Both the position numbers and the translations under genes were made by a program. Under the pieces are notes generated by a model. That model did no database searches, was not told the origin of the DNA, and worked only from the letters and a program-made list of their open reading frames with translations. From Kordia sp965283645 (GTDB lineage: Bacteria > Bacteroidota > Bacteroidia > Flavobacteriales > Flavobacteriaceae): a DNA stretch of 64,000 bases. Positions 19,533 to 28,119 of the stretch are shown piece by piece (the stretch's first letter is position 1; each line of letters begins with the position of its first letter). The stretch lies in the NCBI RefSeq assembly GCF_965283645.1, contig NZ_CBDIPG010000001.1, positions 2,418,001 to 2,482,000 of the forward strand, in the 5' to 3' direction.

Positions 19533-20863
19533 GAAGTACGTTTTATAAATTTTAGTTGTAAATCAATTGGTTTTAGTGTGATTAATGGCGCAATTTCTAT
19601 TGGCTTTTGATCTGTTTCGATATGATATTTTTTTAATACTGAATTTACCGATAACATCATTTCATAGAGTGCAAAACCATTTCCGATACACATTCGCGGA
19701 CCTGCGCCAAATGGAAAGTAATGTCCGGCTGTTTTTTTACGATTTTCATCTGAGAAACGTTCTGGAATAAAATCATCTGGATTGTCCCAATATTTTTTGT
19801 TTCGGTGCAATTCGTAAAATGAAATACCTATCATTGTTCCTTTTTCAATGTTAAATGTTGCAAAAGAATCATCTTCAATCGCAACTCTATCTGTAATCCA
19901 CGCTGGCGGATATAATCGCATGGATTCTTCTATACAATTTTTGACATAGTTTAGTTTGCTCAACTTTTCCATATGCGGTAAAGCGTCGTCAACCGTATCC
20001 ACTTCAGCAACTGCTTTTTTTAGTATTTGTGGATTTTTTGCGAGTAAGTGAAATGTAAATGTTAGTGCATTTGCAGTTGTTTCGTGTCCTGCCACAAAGA
20101 AAATTAAGATTTCGTCTATTAATTGTTCGTTGGTCATGGACGTTCCATCATCTTCATATTTTGCTTCTAATAGCATATCTAACAAATCGTCATGTGCTCT
20201 GTCTGACAAACGACGTTCATCAATAACTTTGTTAATGATATCGCGACTTTCTTGAACTAAAACCATATGTTTTTTGACCAAACCACTTGCTTTGTACCAC
20301 CATTTTTTGTGTGGTTGACGAATTTCGCGAATGATAAAGTCTTGTAGTTTTTCAATGATTTCTTGTAAACGATACATCGTATGATCGTCTGAAGAATAGT
20401 TGAATAATGATTTTGCTACCACATGAAACGCCAATTGATTCATGATTGGATATAGCGCCACTTTTTCACCTTCTTGAATCGTTTGCAGTTGTTTTTCAAT
20501 TTCGCCTTCCATGATAGAAACTAGCTTTTGTAGTTTTTCTTTGTGAAATGCAGGTTGAATGAGTCTACGTTGTTTTAACCAATAATCGCCACTAGCCGTC
20601 AACAATCCTTTTCCAACGTATTTGGATAGGAATTTCGTTTGAATTTTCGATTTGTTATAGTTTCGATGATTTTTTCGCAGAATGTGTTTTGTAATTTCTG
20701 CATCACGCGTCAACATTACCGTTTTAGCAAATGGTGCTTTTATTGCAAACGAATCACCATGTTTGTCAAAACCTTCTTTGTGAAACGGAATCGGGTTTCG
20801 TGTTATGGAGGATGATCTCAACAACAGATTTAAGAAAGGAATTTTATTTGGGTATTTGTACAT
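19529..20863 (-). CDS. Cytochrome P450
   Basis: A 444-residue monooxygenase. It shows the I-helix motif FVAGHETTANAL (around residue 255), the K-helix ESMR, the PERF segment, and the haem-binding loop FPFGAGPRMCIGNG with the axial cysteine at about residue 392. There is no N-terminal membrane anchor, so it should be soluble. The substrate cannot be told from sequence, and no ferredoxin or ferredoxin reductase gene is adjacent. It overlaps queG by 4 bp, an unusual partnership for a P450. Confidence 0.94.
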   Translation of the reverse strand: MYKYPNKIPFLNLLLRSSSITRNPIPFHKEGFDKHGDSFAIKAPFAKTVMLTRDAEITKHILRKNHRNYNKSKIQTKFLSKYVGKGLLTASGDYWLKQRRLIQPAFHKEKLQKLVSIMEGEIEKQLQTIQEGEKVALYPIMNQLAFHVVAKSLFNYSSDDHTMYRLQEIIEKLQDFIIREIRQPHKKWWYKASGLVKKHMVLVQESRDIINKVIDERRLSDRAHDDLLDMLLEAKYEDDGTSMTNEQLIDEILIFFVAGHETTANALTFTFHLLAKNPQILKKAVAEVDTVDDALPHMEKLSKLNYVKNCIEESMRLYPPAWITDRVAIEDDSFATFNIEKGTMIGISFYELHRNKKYWDNPDDFIPERFSDENRKKTAGHYFPFGAGPRMCIGNGFALYEMMLSVNSVLKKYHIETDQKPIEIAPLITLKPIDLQLKFIKRTS

Positions 20864-21059
20864 TTTCGAGTGTTTGGTGTTGGTTCGCTTGGATTTTGGT
20901 TTTGGGTTTTGTTATGAAAACTATGAAACGTTTTTGCGAAATTTTGAAAAAAATTGAAGCAATCTGTTTGGTTTAAAATTTTAAAATAAGATTACTTCGT
21001 CGTTAACTCCTTGTAATGGCGAAATTAACACACAATTACAGATTTAGCATTTATCATTC

Positions 21060-22082
21060 CTAAAACAATCCGCCTTGCGTTGCACCTTTTATTCTTCCTA
21101 AGTGTTTGTATGCTAATTCGGTTACTTCTCTTCCTCTTGGTGTTCGGATGATGAATCCTTGCTGTATGAGAAATGGTTCGTATACTTCTTCAATGGTTTC
21201 ACCACTTTCAGAAACTGCCGTTGCCAGCGTTGTGATTCCGACTGGACCACCTTTGAACTTGTCGATGATAGTTGATAGAATTCGATTGTCCATTTCATCC
21301 AAACCATAGGTATCTACATTGAGTGCTTTTAGACTGTAACGAGCAATTTCTATATCAATACTACCATTTCCTTTTATTTGAGCAAAATCGCGAACTCTAC
21401 GTAATAATGCATTTGCGATACGCGGTGTTCCACGACTTCTTCCTGCTATTTCTATAGCCGCTTCCATTGTGATAGGAACATTGAGTATTTGCGCGCTTCT
21501 TTGCACTATAGTTGATAATAGTTCGGTAGAATAGTATTGCAGTCTGCTTGCAATTCCGAAACGCGCACGCATTGGCGCTGTTAACAATCCGGAACGCGTG
21601 GTTGCGCCTACTAGTGTAAATGGATTTAGATTGATTTGAACCGTTCGGGCATTTGGACCAGATTCAATCATGATATCGATTTTGTAGTCTTCCATTGCAG
21701 AATAAAGATATTCTTCTACAATTGGACTTAATCGATGAATTTCATCTATAAATAGTACATCACGTTCATCTAAATTAGTAAGTAGTCCTGCTAAATCACC
21801 TGGCTTATCTAATACTGGACCAGAAGTAACTTTTATGCTTACTTCGAGTTCGTTTGCTAGGATGTGTGCTAGTGTCGTTTTCCCTAATCCTGGAGGACCA
21901 TGAAATAAAGTATGATCTAATGCTTCTTCTCTTAAGTTTGCAGCTTGCACAAAGACTTTTAGGTTTTCTAGTACTTGATCTTGCCCTGTAAAGTCTTCAA
22001 AGGATAATGGTCTTAATGCTTTTTCAACGTCTAATTCTTCTGGCGAGTAGTTGTCGCTATTGGGATTTAAGTTTTCGTTCAT
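21060..22082 (-). CDS. ruvB: Holliday junction branch migration ATPase RuvB
   Basis: A 340-residue AAA+ motor with Walker A (GPPGLGKTTLAH), Walker B (DVLFIDEIHRL), sensor 1 (LVGATTRSG) and the C-terminal winged helix (IRTPRGREVTELAYKHLG). It forms hexameric rings that drive Holliday junction branch migration with RuvA. The start MNENLNPNSDNYSPEELDVE gives normal length. It is separated from ruvA by about 5 kb, as is common in Bacteroidota, and stands alone between the P450 gene and a small peptide gene. Confidence 0.97.
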   Translation of the reverse strand: MNENLNPNSDNYSPEELDVEKALRPLSFEDFTGQDQVLENLKVFVQAANLREEALDHTLFHGPPGLGKTTLAHILANELEVSIKVTSGPVLDKPGDLAGLLTNLDERDVLFIDEIHRLSPIVEEYLYSAMEDYKIDIMIESGPNARTVQINLNPFTLVGATTRSGLLTAPMRARFGIASRLQYYSTELLSTIVQRSAQILNVPITMEAAIEIAGRSRGTPRIANALLRRVRDFAQIKGNGSIDIEIARYSLKALNVDTYGLDEMDNRILSTIIDKFKGGPVGITTLATAVSESGETIEEVYEPFLIQQGFIIRTPRGREVTELAYKHLGRIKGATQGGLF

Positions 22083-22309
22083 AAAGATTTGAATTCAGAT
22101 GTAAGCCACTACTTTTCTTCTTCAACATGCAACAGCTTCATAACAAAGATAAGAGAAAAACGCCATAGCGTCATGATTTGAGCAACGTTGTTTTTGTTAT
22201 TTCAGCATCAAGTTATATCACAATATTTACAAATACATTGATGTAAGTTTTTTATTTCAACCAAAAAAGTAATAATATTACAGCACGTATAACCAAAAAT
22301 TATTTAATT

Positions 22310-22513
22310 ATGTTAAAAAACATTTTACAGTTAGAAGGCGCAACGTCTTTACCGAAGAAAGTACAAGCAGAAATTAGCGGTGGAGGTATTAATCCTCGAA
22401 ACCTTTGCCAAGTTTTTTGCCCGAATGGTTGCCATTGCGCAAGTCCTCCTTTTAATGATTATTGTTTATTTAGTAGTGATCCAAAGCAAGGGCAATTTTG
22501 TCATGCGCTGTAA
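22310..22513 (+). CDS. Small secreted-peptide precursor with double-glycine leader (6 Cys)
   Basis: This 67-residue frame starts MLKNILQLEGATSLPKKVQA and continues to EISGGG, a leader of the bacteriocin/double-glycine type common in flavobacteria, with likely processing after residues 24-25. The remaining ~42 residues are Cys-rich (six Cys: LCQVFC, GCHC, DYC, QFC). No processing protease, modification enzyme or transporter is adjacent; the nearest type I secretion genes are at 44-49 kb. A strong terminator follows. The peptide may be an exported bacteriocin-like or disulphide-bonded product; the function is unknown. Confidence 0.7.
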   Translation: MLKNILQLEGATSLPKKVQAEISGGGINPRNLCQVFCPNGCHCASPPFNDYCLFSSDPKQGQFCHAL

Positions 22514-22527
22514 CTTATTTTAAAACA

Positions 22528-22566
22528 AAAAAAAGAGTCACTTTAACAGTTAAAGCGACTCTTTTT
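22528..22566. terminator. Bidirectional intrinsic terminator between peptide gene and ctaD
   Basis: AAAAGAGTC(A)CTTTAA pairs with TTAAAG(C)GACTCTTTT around a short loop, with A and T runs on both sides. It serves the plus-strand peptide gene and could also end the minus-strand act-cta operon. Confidence 0.8.
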
Positions 22567-22630
22567 GTATAGTATTTTTTCGTCTTTACGGGATTTTCTT
22601 TTTCATGAGATCTCCATTTTCACGGAGATG

Positions 22631-24430
22631 TTAGTGATGTAACTCTTCTTCACCATCTTTCATTGGTGTATTCTGAGGAACGAAGTCATCATCATGTCCT
22701 GGCTTACTGTAATCATATGCCCAACGGTGTACATGAGGAATTTCTCCTGGCCAGTTTCCGTGCATATGCTCTACTGGTGCTGTCCATTCTAATGTGTTTG
22801 ATCTCCATGGGTTTTGCGGTGCTTTCTTTCCAAAGAACATACTTCCGAAGAAGTTGTATAGGAATACTAATTGGAATGCTCCACCAATGATAGCAAATAA
22901 TGTAATTACTACATTTACGTTTGCTAAATCATCAAATAATGGGAATTCAGAGTTTGTGTAGTAACGTCTTGGTAAACCAGCCATTCCTATAAAGTGCATT
23001 GGGAAGAATACTCCGTACGCACAGATAGCTGTTACCCAGAAGTGAACATACCCTAAGTTTTTGTTCATCATTCTACCAAACATTCTTGGGAACCAGTGAT
23101 ATACTCCCGCAAACATTCCGTATAGTGCAGATATTCCCATTACTAAGTGAAAGTGTGCTACAACAAAGTATGTATCGTGAACGTTGATATCTAATGTACT
23201 GTCTCCTAAAATAATTCCTGTTAATCCTCCGGTGATGAATGTTGATACTAATCCGATAGAGAATAGCATTGCTGGATTCATCTGCAAATTCCCTTTCCAG
23301 AGTGTTGTGATATAGTTAAATGCTTTTACCGCTGATGGTATTGCAATTAATAATGTTGTGAATGTAAATACAGATCCTAGGAACGGATTCATTCCTGAGA
23401 TAAACATGTGATGTCCCCAAACAATTGTTGATAAGAATGCAATTGCTAAGATGGATGCTACCATGGCTCGATATCCAAAAATCGGTTTTCGAGAGTTGGT
23501 GGCAATAACTTCTGAGGTGATACCTAATGCAGGAAGTAATACAATGTATACTTCTGGATGTCCTAAGAACCAGAATAAGTGTTCGAACAGTACTGGCGAA
23601 CCTCCTTGATAGTGCAATACTTCTCCTTGTATGAATATATCGGATAGATAGAACGATGTTCCGAAACTTCTATCAAATATTAATAATAATGCCGCTGATA
23701 ATAATACTGGGAACGAAACCACACCAATGATAGCCGTTACAAAGAACGCCCAAATTGTTAGTGGTAATCTTGTCATAGACATTCCTTTTGTACGAAGGTT
23801 GATTACCGTTACGATATAGTTTAATGAACCTAGCAATGAAGATGCAATGAATATTGCCATTGATACTAGCCATAACGTCATTCCTAATCCTGATCCTGGA
23901 ATTGCTTCTGGTAAGGCACTTAATGGTGGATAGATTGTCCAACCTGCTGATGCCGCTCCACCTTCAACAAATAAAGATAATACCATGATTACACTTGAAA
24001 TGAAGAATAACCAGTACGATACCATGTTTAAGAATCCTGAAGCCATATCTCGTGCTCCAATTTGCAATGGAATTAGTAAGTTACTGAATGTACCACTTAA
24101 CCCAGCCGTTAATACAAAGAATACCATGATAGTACCGTGAATAGTAACTAAGGCTAAGTATTTGTCTGCACTTAATACACCGCCTGGTGCCCAATTCCCT
24201 AAAAATACTTCAAAGATTGTAAATGATTCCTTTGGCCATGCAATTTGCATACGGAAAAATATAGACATCATGATACCAATAACTCCCATGATTGTACCTG
24301 TAATTAGATACTGCTTGGCAATCATTTTATGATCTTGACTAAATATATATTTAGTGATGAATGTCTCTTTATGATGATGTCCGTGATCGTCGTGTCCGTG
24401 ATCTTCTGCGTGTACTGCTGTTGCTGACAT
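22631..24430 (-). CDS. ctaD: Cytochrome c oxidase subunit I (aa3 type)
   Basis: A 599-residue, 12-helix catalytic subunit carrying haem a and the haem a3-CuB site. Seen: WFLGHPEVYIVLLPALG (CuB histidine and the Tyr cross-link), IVWGHHMFISGMNPF, and VHDTYFVVAHFHLVMG (haem ligands). Both ends are unusually His-rich (HAEDHGHDDHGHHHKE at the N-terminus; EELHH at the C-terminus). It is the last gene of the act-cta operon, 40 bp after subunit II. It reduces oxygen to water using electrons delivered through the alternative complex III. Confidence 0.97.
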   Translation of the reverse strand: MSATAVHAEDHGHDDHGHHHKETFITKYIFSQDHKMIAKQYLITGTIMGVIGIMMSIFFRMQIAWPKESFTIFEVFLGNWAPGGVLSADKYLALVTIHGTIMVFFVLTAGLSGTFSNLLIPLQIGARDMASGFLNMVSYWLFFISSVIMVLSLFVEGGAASAGWTIYPPLSALPEAIPGSGLGMTLWLVSMAIFIASSLLGSLNYIVTVINLRTKGMSMTRLPLTIWAFFVTAIIGVVSFPVLLSAALLLIFDRSFGTSFYLSDIFIQGEVLHYQGGSPVLFEHLFWFLGHPEVYIVLLPALGITSEVIATNSRKPIFGYRAMVASILAIAFLSTIVWGHHMFISGMNPFLGSVFTFTTLLIAIPSAVKAFNYITTLWKGNLQMNPAMLFSIGLVSTFITGGLTGIILGDSTLDINVHDTYFVVAHFHLVMGISALYGMFAGVYHWFPRMFGRMMNKNLGYVHFWVTAICAYGVFFPMHFIGMAGLPRRYYTNSEFPLFDDLANVNVVITLFAIIGGAFQLVFLYNFFGSMFFGKKAPQNPWRSNTLEWTAPVEHMHGNWPGEIPHVHRWAYDYSKPGHDDDFVPQNTPMKDGEEELHH

Positions 24431-24470
24431 ATCTATATATTATATCTTTTAATGATTCTTTTAATTATTT

Positions 24471-25532
24471 CTATTTTCCGAAAGTTTCTTGTGTTGCGAT
24501 CCACTTATCGTAATCTTCTTGACTTTCTACGATTACTTTCATTTGCATGTTGTAGTGCGATTCACCACAAATTTTATTACATAATAAAAGGAAATCGAAT
24601 TCGTATGCTTCTAATGCATCTTCACCTTCTGCTAATAGTTTTTCACTTTTAGCCGCTCTGATGTCATTTATACGTCTTACTTTGTTTGTAATTTTTGCTG
24701 TTTCGCGCATTTCCTCAGTCGTCATTGATGGCGTCATAGCAAATTCTGTAGTTTGCCCCGGAACACAGTTCATTTGCATTCTAAAGTGTGGCATATACGC
24801 TGAGTGAAGTACATCTTGCGAACGCATTTTGAAAACTACTTTTCTATTGACAGGCAAGTGTAGTTCTTGAACAACGATATCATCTTGTGCATACGGATCT
24901 TCCGTATCTAAACCTAAGATGTTTGCCGCAGGACCTAAATCGATTAAGCGAACATTAGCTTTTCCTAATACATTGTCTTCACCTGCGTATCGTGCTTTCC
25001 AGTTGAACTGTTGTGCATATAGCTCCACTACAATTGGATCATCTTCCATGTTTACATCCATGATTTCATTCCACGTAAATAATCCGTAAAGAATTAAACC
25101 TGCTAATGTTATTACTGGAATGATTGTCCAAATAAATTCTAGTTTATCATTATCAGCATAGTACAATGCTTTTCTACCTTCTTTTCCTCTGTATTTGAAT
25201 GCGAAGTAGTGTAATAATGCTTGTGTAAGTGTTTGCACAAAAAAGATCAATACCATCGATATGATCATTAATGTATCAACAGTTGCTCCGTGTTCAGATG
25301 CGGCATTTCCAATTAATGGTAAATCACCCCATTTTACGAAACATATTATGGTGATAATGTATATGAACATCAAGAATCCCATCATAAGGTATCCATTGAT
25401 ATTGTTATCCTTGTCGTTCGCTACCTGAGAATTATCTGCTTTTGCTTGAGATAAATCGAAAATCTTCGTCAGCTGCCAAATTGCGATTGCAATGAGGATA
25501 ATTACTATAAACGTTAGTAAACCAGTAGTCAT
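24471..25532 (-). CDS. ctaC: Cytochrome c oxidase subunit II
   Basis: A 353-residue subunit with three N-terminal hydrophobic segments (residues ~1-17, 48-70 and 84-105, then a further one near 138) and a C-terminal cupredoxin domain. The CuA site is seen in LHSAYMPHFRMQMNC and CNKICGESHYNM (CxxxC plus His and Met). CuA receives electrons from cytochrome c or directly from complex III and passes them to haem a. It lies 26 bp downstream of actF and 40 bp upstream of ctaD. No C-terminal cytochrome c domain is fused, consistent with electron delivery from the mono-haem ActE or ActA domain. Confidence 0.95.
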   Translation of the reverse strand: MTTGLLTFIVIILIAIAIWQLTKIFDLSQAKADNSQVANDKDNNINGYLMMGFLMFIYIITIICFVKWGDLPLIGNAASEHGATVDTLMIISMVLIFFVQTLTQALLHYFAFKYRGKEGRKALYYADNDKLEFIWTIIPVITLAGLILYGLFTWNEIMDVNMEDDPIVVELYAQQFNWKARYAGEDNVLGKANVRLIDLGPAANILGLDTEDPYAQDDIVVQELHLPVNRKVVFKMRSQDVLHSAYMPHFRMQMNCVPGQTTEFAMTPSMTTEEMRETAKITNKVRRINDIRAAKSEKLLAEGEDALEAYEFDFLLLCNKICGESHYNMQMKVIVESQEDYDKWIATQETFGK

Positions 25533-25558
25533 CTTATTTTATACTGTTTTGAGATTAA

Positions 25559-26983
25559 TTAATAATGAAATTGTTTACTTTCTTCAATAAACGGATTTCG
25601 TTTTGCCAATAATGGTGCTTTTGTCAATGTAGTAAATACTACAAGTATGAATAATCCTAAGAAGAACAATATTCCTCCTATTTCTGGTATTCCTAATGAC
25701 CAATTTGGACCAACTGTAGCTGGCATTACCATATTGAATACATCTATGTAGTGACCAAATAAGATTACAATACCTGCAATTACTATAATCCAATTAAGTC
25801 TCTTAAAGTCACTATTCATTAAGATTAATAATGGGAATATTAAGTTCAGTGCAATCATTCCAAAGAATGGCAAGTTATAGTCTTCAATACGTGTGATGAA
25901 GTATGTTACTTCTTCTGGAATGTTTGAATACCAGATTAACATGAATTGAGAGAACCATAAGTATGTCCAGAAAATACTAATTCCAAACATAAATTTTGCT
26001 AAATCGTGTAAGTGACTATCATTTACATATGGCAATAGTCCTTTTGATTTAAGATATATTGTGATTAGTGCAATTACTGTAATTCCTGACACAAACATAC
26101 TTGCGAATACATACCATCCAAATAGTGTACTAAACCAGTGGTGATCGAAAGACATAATCCAATCCCAAGACATCATTGATTCTGAGATTAGGAATGATAC
26201 TAAGAATACAGCCGCTAATCGAAAGTTTTTCTTGAAGTTACTGTTATCGTTCGATTCATCTTGACGTAAAGAAAAGCGTCTAGAAATTTGACGATATGCT
26301 ATCCAAATACTACTGTAAATTATAGCTCTGATGATGAACCAAGGTCCATTTAACCATCCTTGTTTACCAGCAGTTAACTTATCAAAATGTGGGCTATCTG
26401 GATTTACTAATTCTGGATCCATCCAATGGAATAAGTGATTCCAATGCATTACAGAACAAGCAATTAATATAATCATTACAATTGTTCCAGGAATAATGTA
26501 TGCTGTGATTCCTTCCATTACTCTAAATAGTACTGGCGACCATCCTGCTTGTGCGGCACGTTGTATTGCATAAAAAGCCAATACTCCTAATGATATCATC
26601 ATAAAGAAGAATGCCGCAATATATATGGCAGCCCAAGGCTTGTTTTGTAATTGTGTTAGTTTGTGCTCATCGTGCTTTGCTGAATCATGGTGACCAGCTT
26701 CTGCTCCATGATGTTCTTCCGAAGCATGCGCATCGTCTTGAGACGCTTCTCCATGATGATCATTTGTTGCATGAGCATCCGTTTTGTGATCGTCATGATG
26801 TGCTGTTTTTCCATCGTCATGACTTGCTTCTTCTCCATGTCCACCATGACCATGTGAAGCTTCATGAGCTTTCATTTCTTCTACAGAACCTGGTGTAGTA
26901 GCAAAACTAATTCCTACCAAGACAAGTCCAAGTAACATGGAAATTATTGCGAAAAGTCTTAATCTATTTGAAAACGTATACAT
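25559..26983 (-). CDS. actF: Alternative complex III subunit ActF
   Basis: A 474-residue membrane protein with about ten helices that, like ActC, belongs to the quinol:cytochrome c oxidoreductase. Diagnostic segments include MSWDWIMSFDHHWFSTLFGW and HDLAKFMFGISIFWTYLWFS. Between the first helix (residues 8-30) and the second (about 117-138) is an insertion of ~75 residues with 18 histidines plus many Asp and Glu (for example HHDDHKTDAHATNDHH). The insertion faces the outside if the first helix is N-in. It lies 28 bp after actE and 26 bp before ctaC. Confidence 0.93.
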   Translation of the reverse strand: MYTFSNRLRLFAIISMLLGLVLVGISFATTPGSVEEMKAHEASHGHGGHGEEASHDDGKTAHHDDHKTDAHATNDHHGEASQDDAHASEEHHGAEAGHHDSAKHDEHKLTQLQNKPWAAIYIAAFFFMMISLGVLAFYAIQRAAQAGWSPVLFRVMEGITAYIIPGTIVMIILIACSVMHWNHLFHWMDPELVNPDSPHFDKLTAGKQGWLNGPWFIIRAIIYSSIWIAYRQISRRFSLRQDESNDNSNFKKNFRLAAVFLVSFLISESMMSWDWIMSFDHHWFSTLFGWYVFASMFVSGITVIALITIYLKSKGLLPYVNDSHLHDLAKFMFGISIFWTYLWFSQFMLIWYSNIPEEVTYFITRIEDYNLPFFGMIALNLIFPLLILMNSDFKRLNWIIVIAGIVILFGHYIDVFNMVMPATVGPNWSLGIPEIGGILFFLGLFILVVFTTLTKAPLLAKRNPFIEESKQFHY

Positions 26984-27011
26984 TGTATATAATTCTATGT
27001 CTTTATTGATC

Positions 27012-27584
27012 TTATTTTAAATCTGCCTTCAACTTTAATACATGTTGAACAACTTGCCAACGCTCTTGCGTGTCTAATTGACTAGCATGTGATCCCATGT
27101 TGTTTTTACCATACATAATTACGTGGTAAATACTTCCTTCTGTAATGGCTCTTGCAGGATCATTGTATTTTGGAATTCCTAAGAATTTTTCACGTTGTGC
27201 TAAAATTCCGTTTCCGTCTCCTTTGTTTCCATGACACACAGCACAGTAAATACCGTAAAGTTCTTTACCTGTTGCCATATTTTCTTCAGTGGTTAGTAAT
27301 GGAGATCTCAATTCTGCTTTTGCCGCGTCGTATCCTTCGTTGGTATTTTCATACTCATAAGGCATCCAACCTCTTTTTACACTTCCTTCTGCTGGAAGTT
27401 GTGCTTCCATTTTTCCTTCAAATCCTCCAAAAGGAACACCATCAACTTCTTGATAAGCTTCGTATCCTACAGGCGCATACATATTTGGAAAATACTGGTA
27501 GTTTGGCTGTGATTTATTAAAGCATGAAGTCATCAGCAATGCTGCTCCAAAAACGACTCCTATTTTTATAAGGTTCTTTATCAT
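27012..27584 (-). CDS. actE: Alternative complex III subunit ActE, mono-haem cytochrome c lipoprotein
   Basis: From the ATG at 27584 the protein is 190 residues with a lipoprotein signal (MIKNLIKIGVVFGAALLMTS, lipid-anchored Cys21) and one haem motif CAVCH at residues 114-118, with a likely distal Met in MYGKNNMGSHAS. The frame is open for 14 more codons upstream, but the signal peptide and the 4-bp gap to actD favour this start. ActE passes electrons out of the complex towards the oxidase, at the outer face of the inner membrane. Confidence 0.93.
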   Translation of the reverse strand: MIKNLIKIGVVFGAALLMTSCFNKSQPNYQYFPNMYAPVGYEAYQEVDGVPFGGFEGKMEAQLPAEGSVKRGWMPYEYENTNEGYDAAKAELRSPLLTTEENMATGKELYGIYCAVCHGNKGDGNGILAQREKFLGIPKYNDPARAITEGSIYHVIMYGKNNMGSHASQLDTQERWQVVQHVLKLKADLK

Positions 27585-27588
27585 CTTA

Positions 27589-28119
27589 TTAATGCTTTTT
27601 TTCAGTGACTTTAATTTCTGTAGCACCTGTTGCTTCCAACAATGCTGTTAACTTATCTTCATTTCCTCCATGAACAGCTACTTCCATTAAGAAATGATCA
27701 TCTGTTGTTCGTGGATCAGGATTTTCAGCTTGTTTAAATGGCCATAATTTACTTCTCATGTAAAATGTGATTACCATTAAATGTGCCGCAAAAAATACTG
27801 TCATTTCAAACATAATTGGCACGAATGCTGGCATGTTTTCTAAGAAACTAAAACTTGGTTTTCCACCAATGTTTTGTGGCCAATCAACAATCATGATATA
27901 ATACATCATTGTTGATGCAACCGCTAATCCAACACATCCATACATGAATGCTGTGATTGCAAGTCGCGTAGGCTCAAGTCCCATAGCTTTGTCTAGTCCA
28001 TGTACAGGAAATGGCGTATACACTTCTTCGATATGATGATTTTCTTGACGTACTTTTTTCACTGCTGACATTAGCACATCGTCATCGGTATACATTGCTT
28101 GTATTACTTTACTACTCAT
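27589..28119 (-). CDS. actD: Alternative complex III subunit ActD
   Basis: A 176-residue protein of the DUF3341 type with two membrane helices (around residues 54-75 and 97-118) and the segment HIEEVYTPFPVHGLDKAMGL near the N-terminus. It is a structural membrane subunit without redox cofactor. The start overlaps the 3' end of actC by 8 bp and the stop is 4 bp from actE, so the three are tightly coupled in translation. Confidence 0.93.
   Translation of the reverse strand: MSSKVIQAMYTDDDVLMSAVKKVRQENHHIEEVYTPFPVHGLDKAMGLEPTRLAITAFMYGCVGLAVASTMMYYIMIVDWPQNIGGKPSFSFLENMPAFVPIMFEMTVFFAAHLMVITFYMRSKLWPFKQAENPDPRTTDDHFLMEVAVHGGNEDKLTALLEATGATEIKVTEKKH

Noticed and set aside
26611..26898. His-rich alternative frames over actF
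   Set aside because: They result from the GAT/CAT codon repeats of the actF insertion read in other frames.
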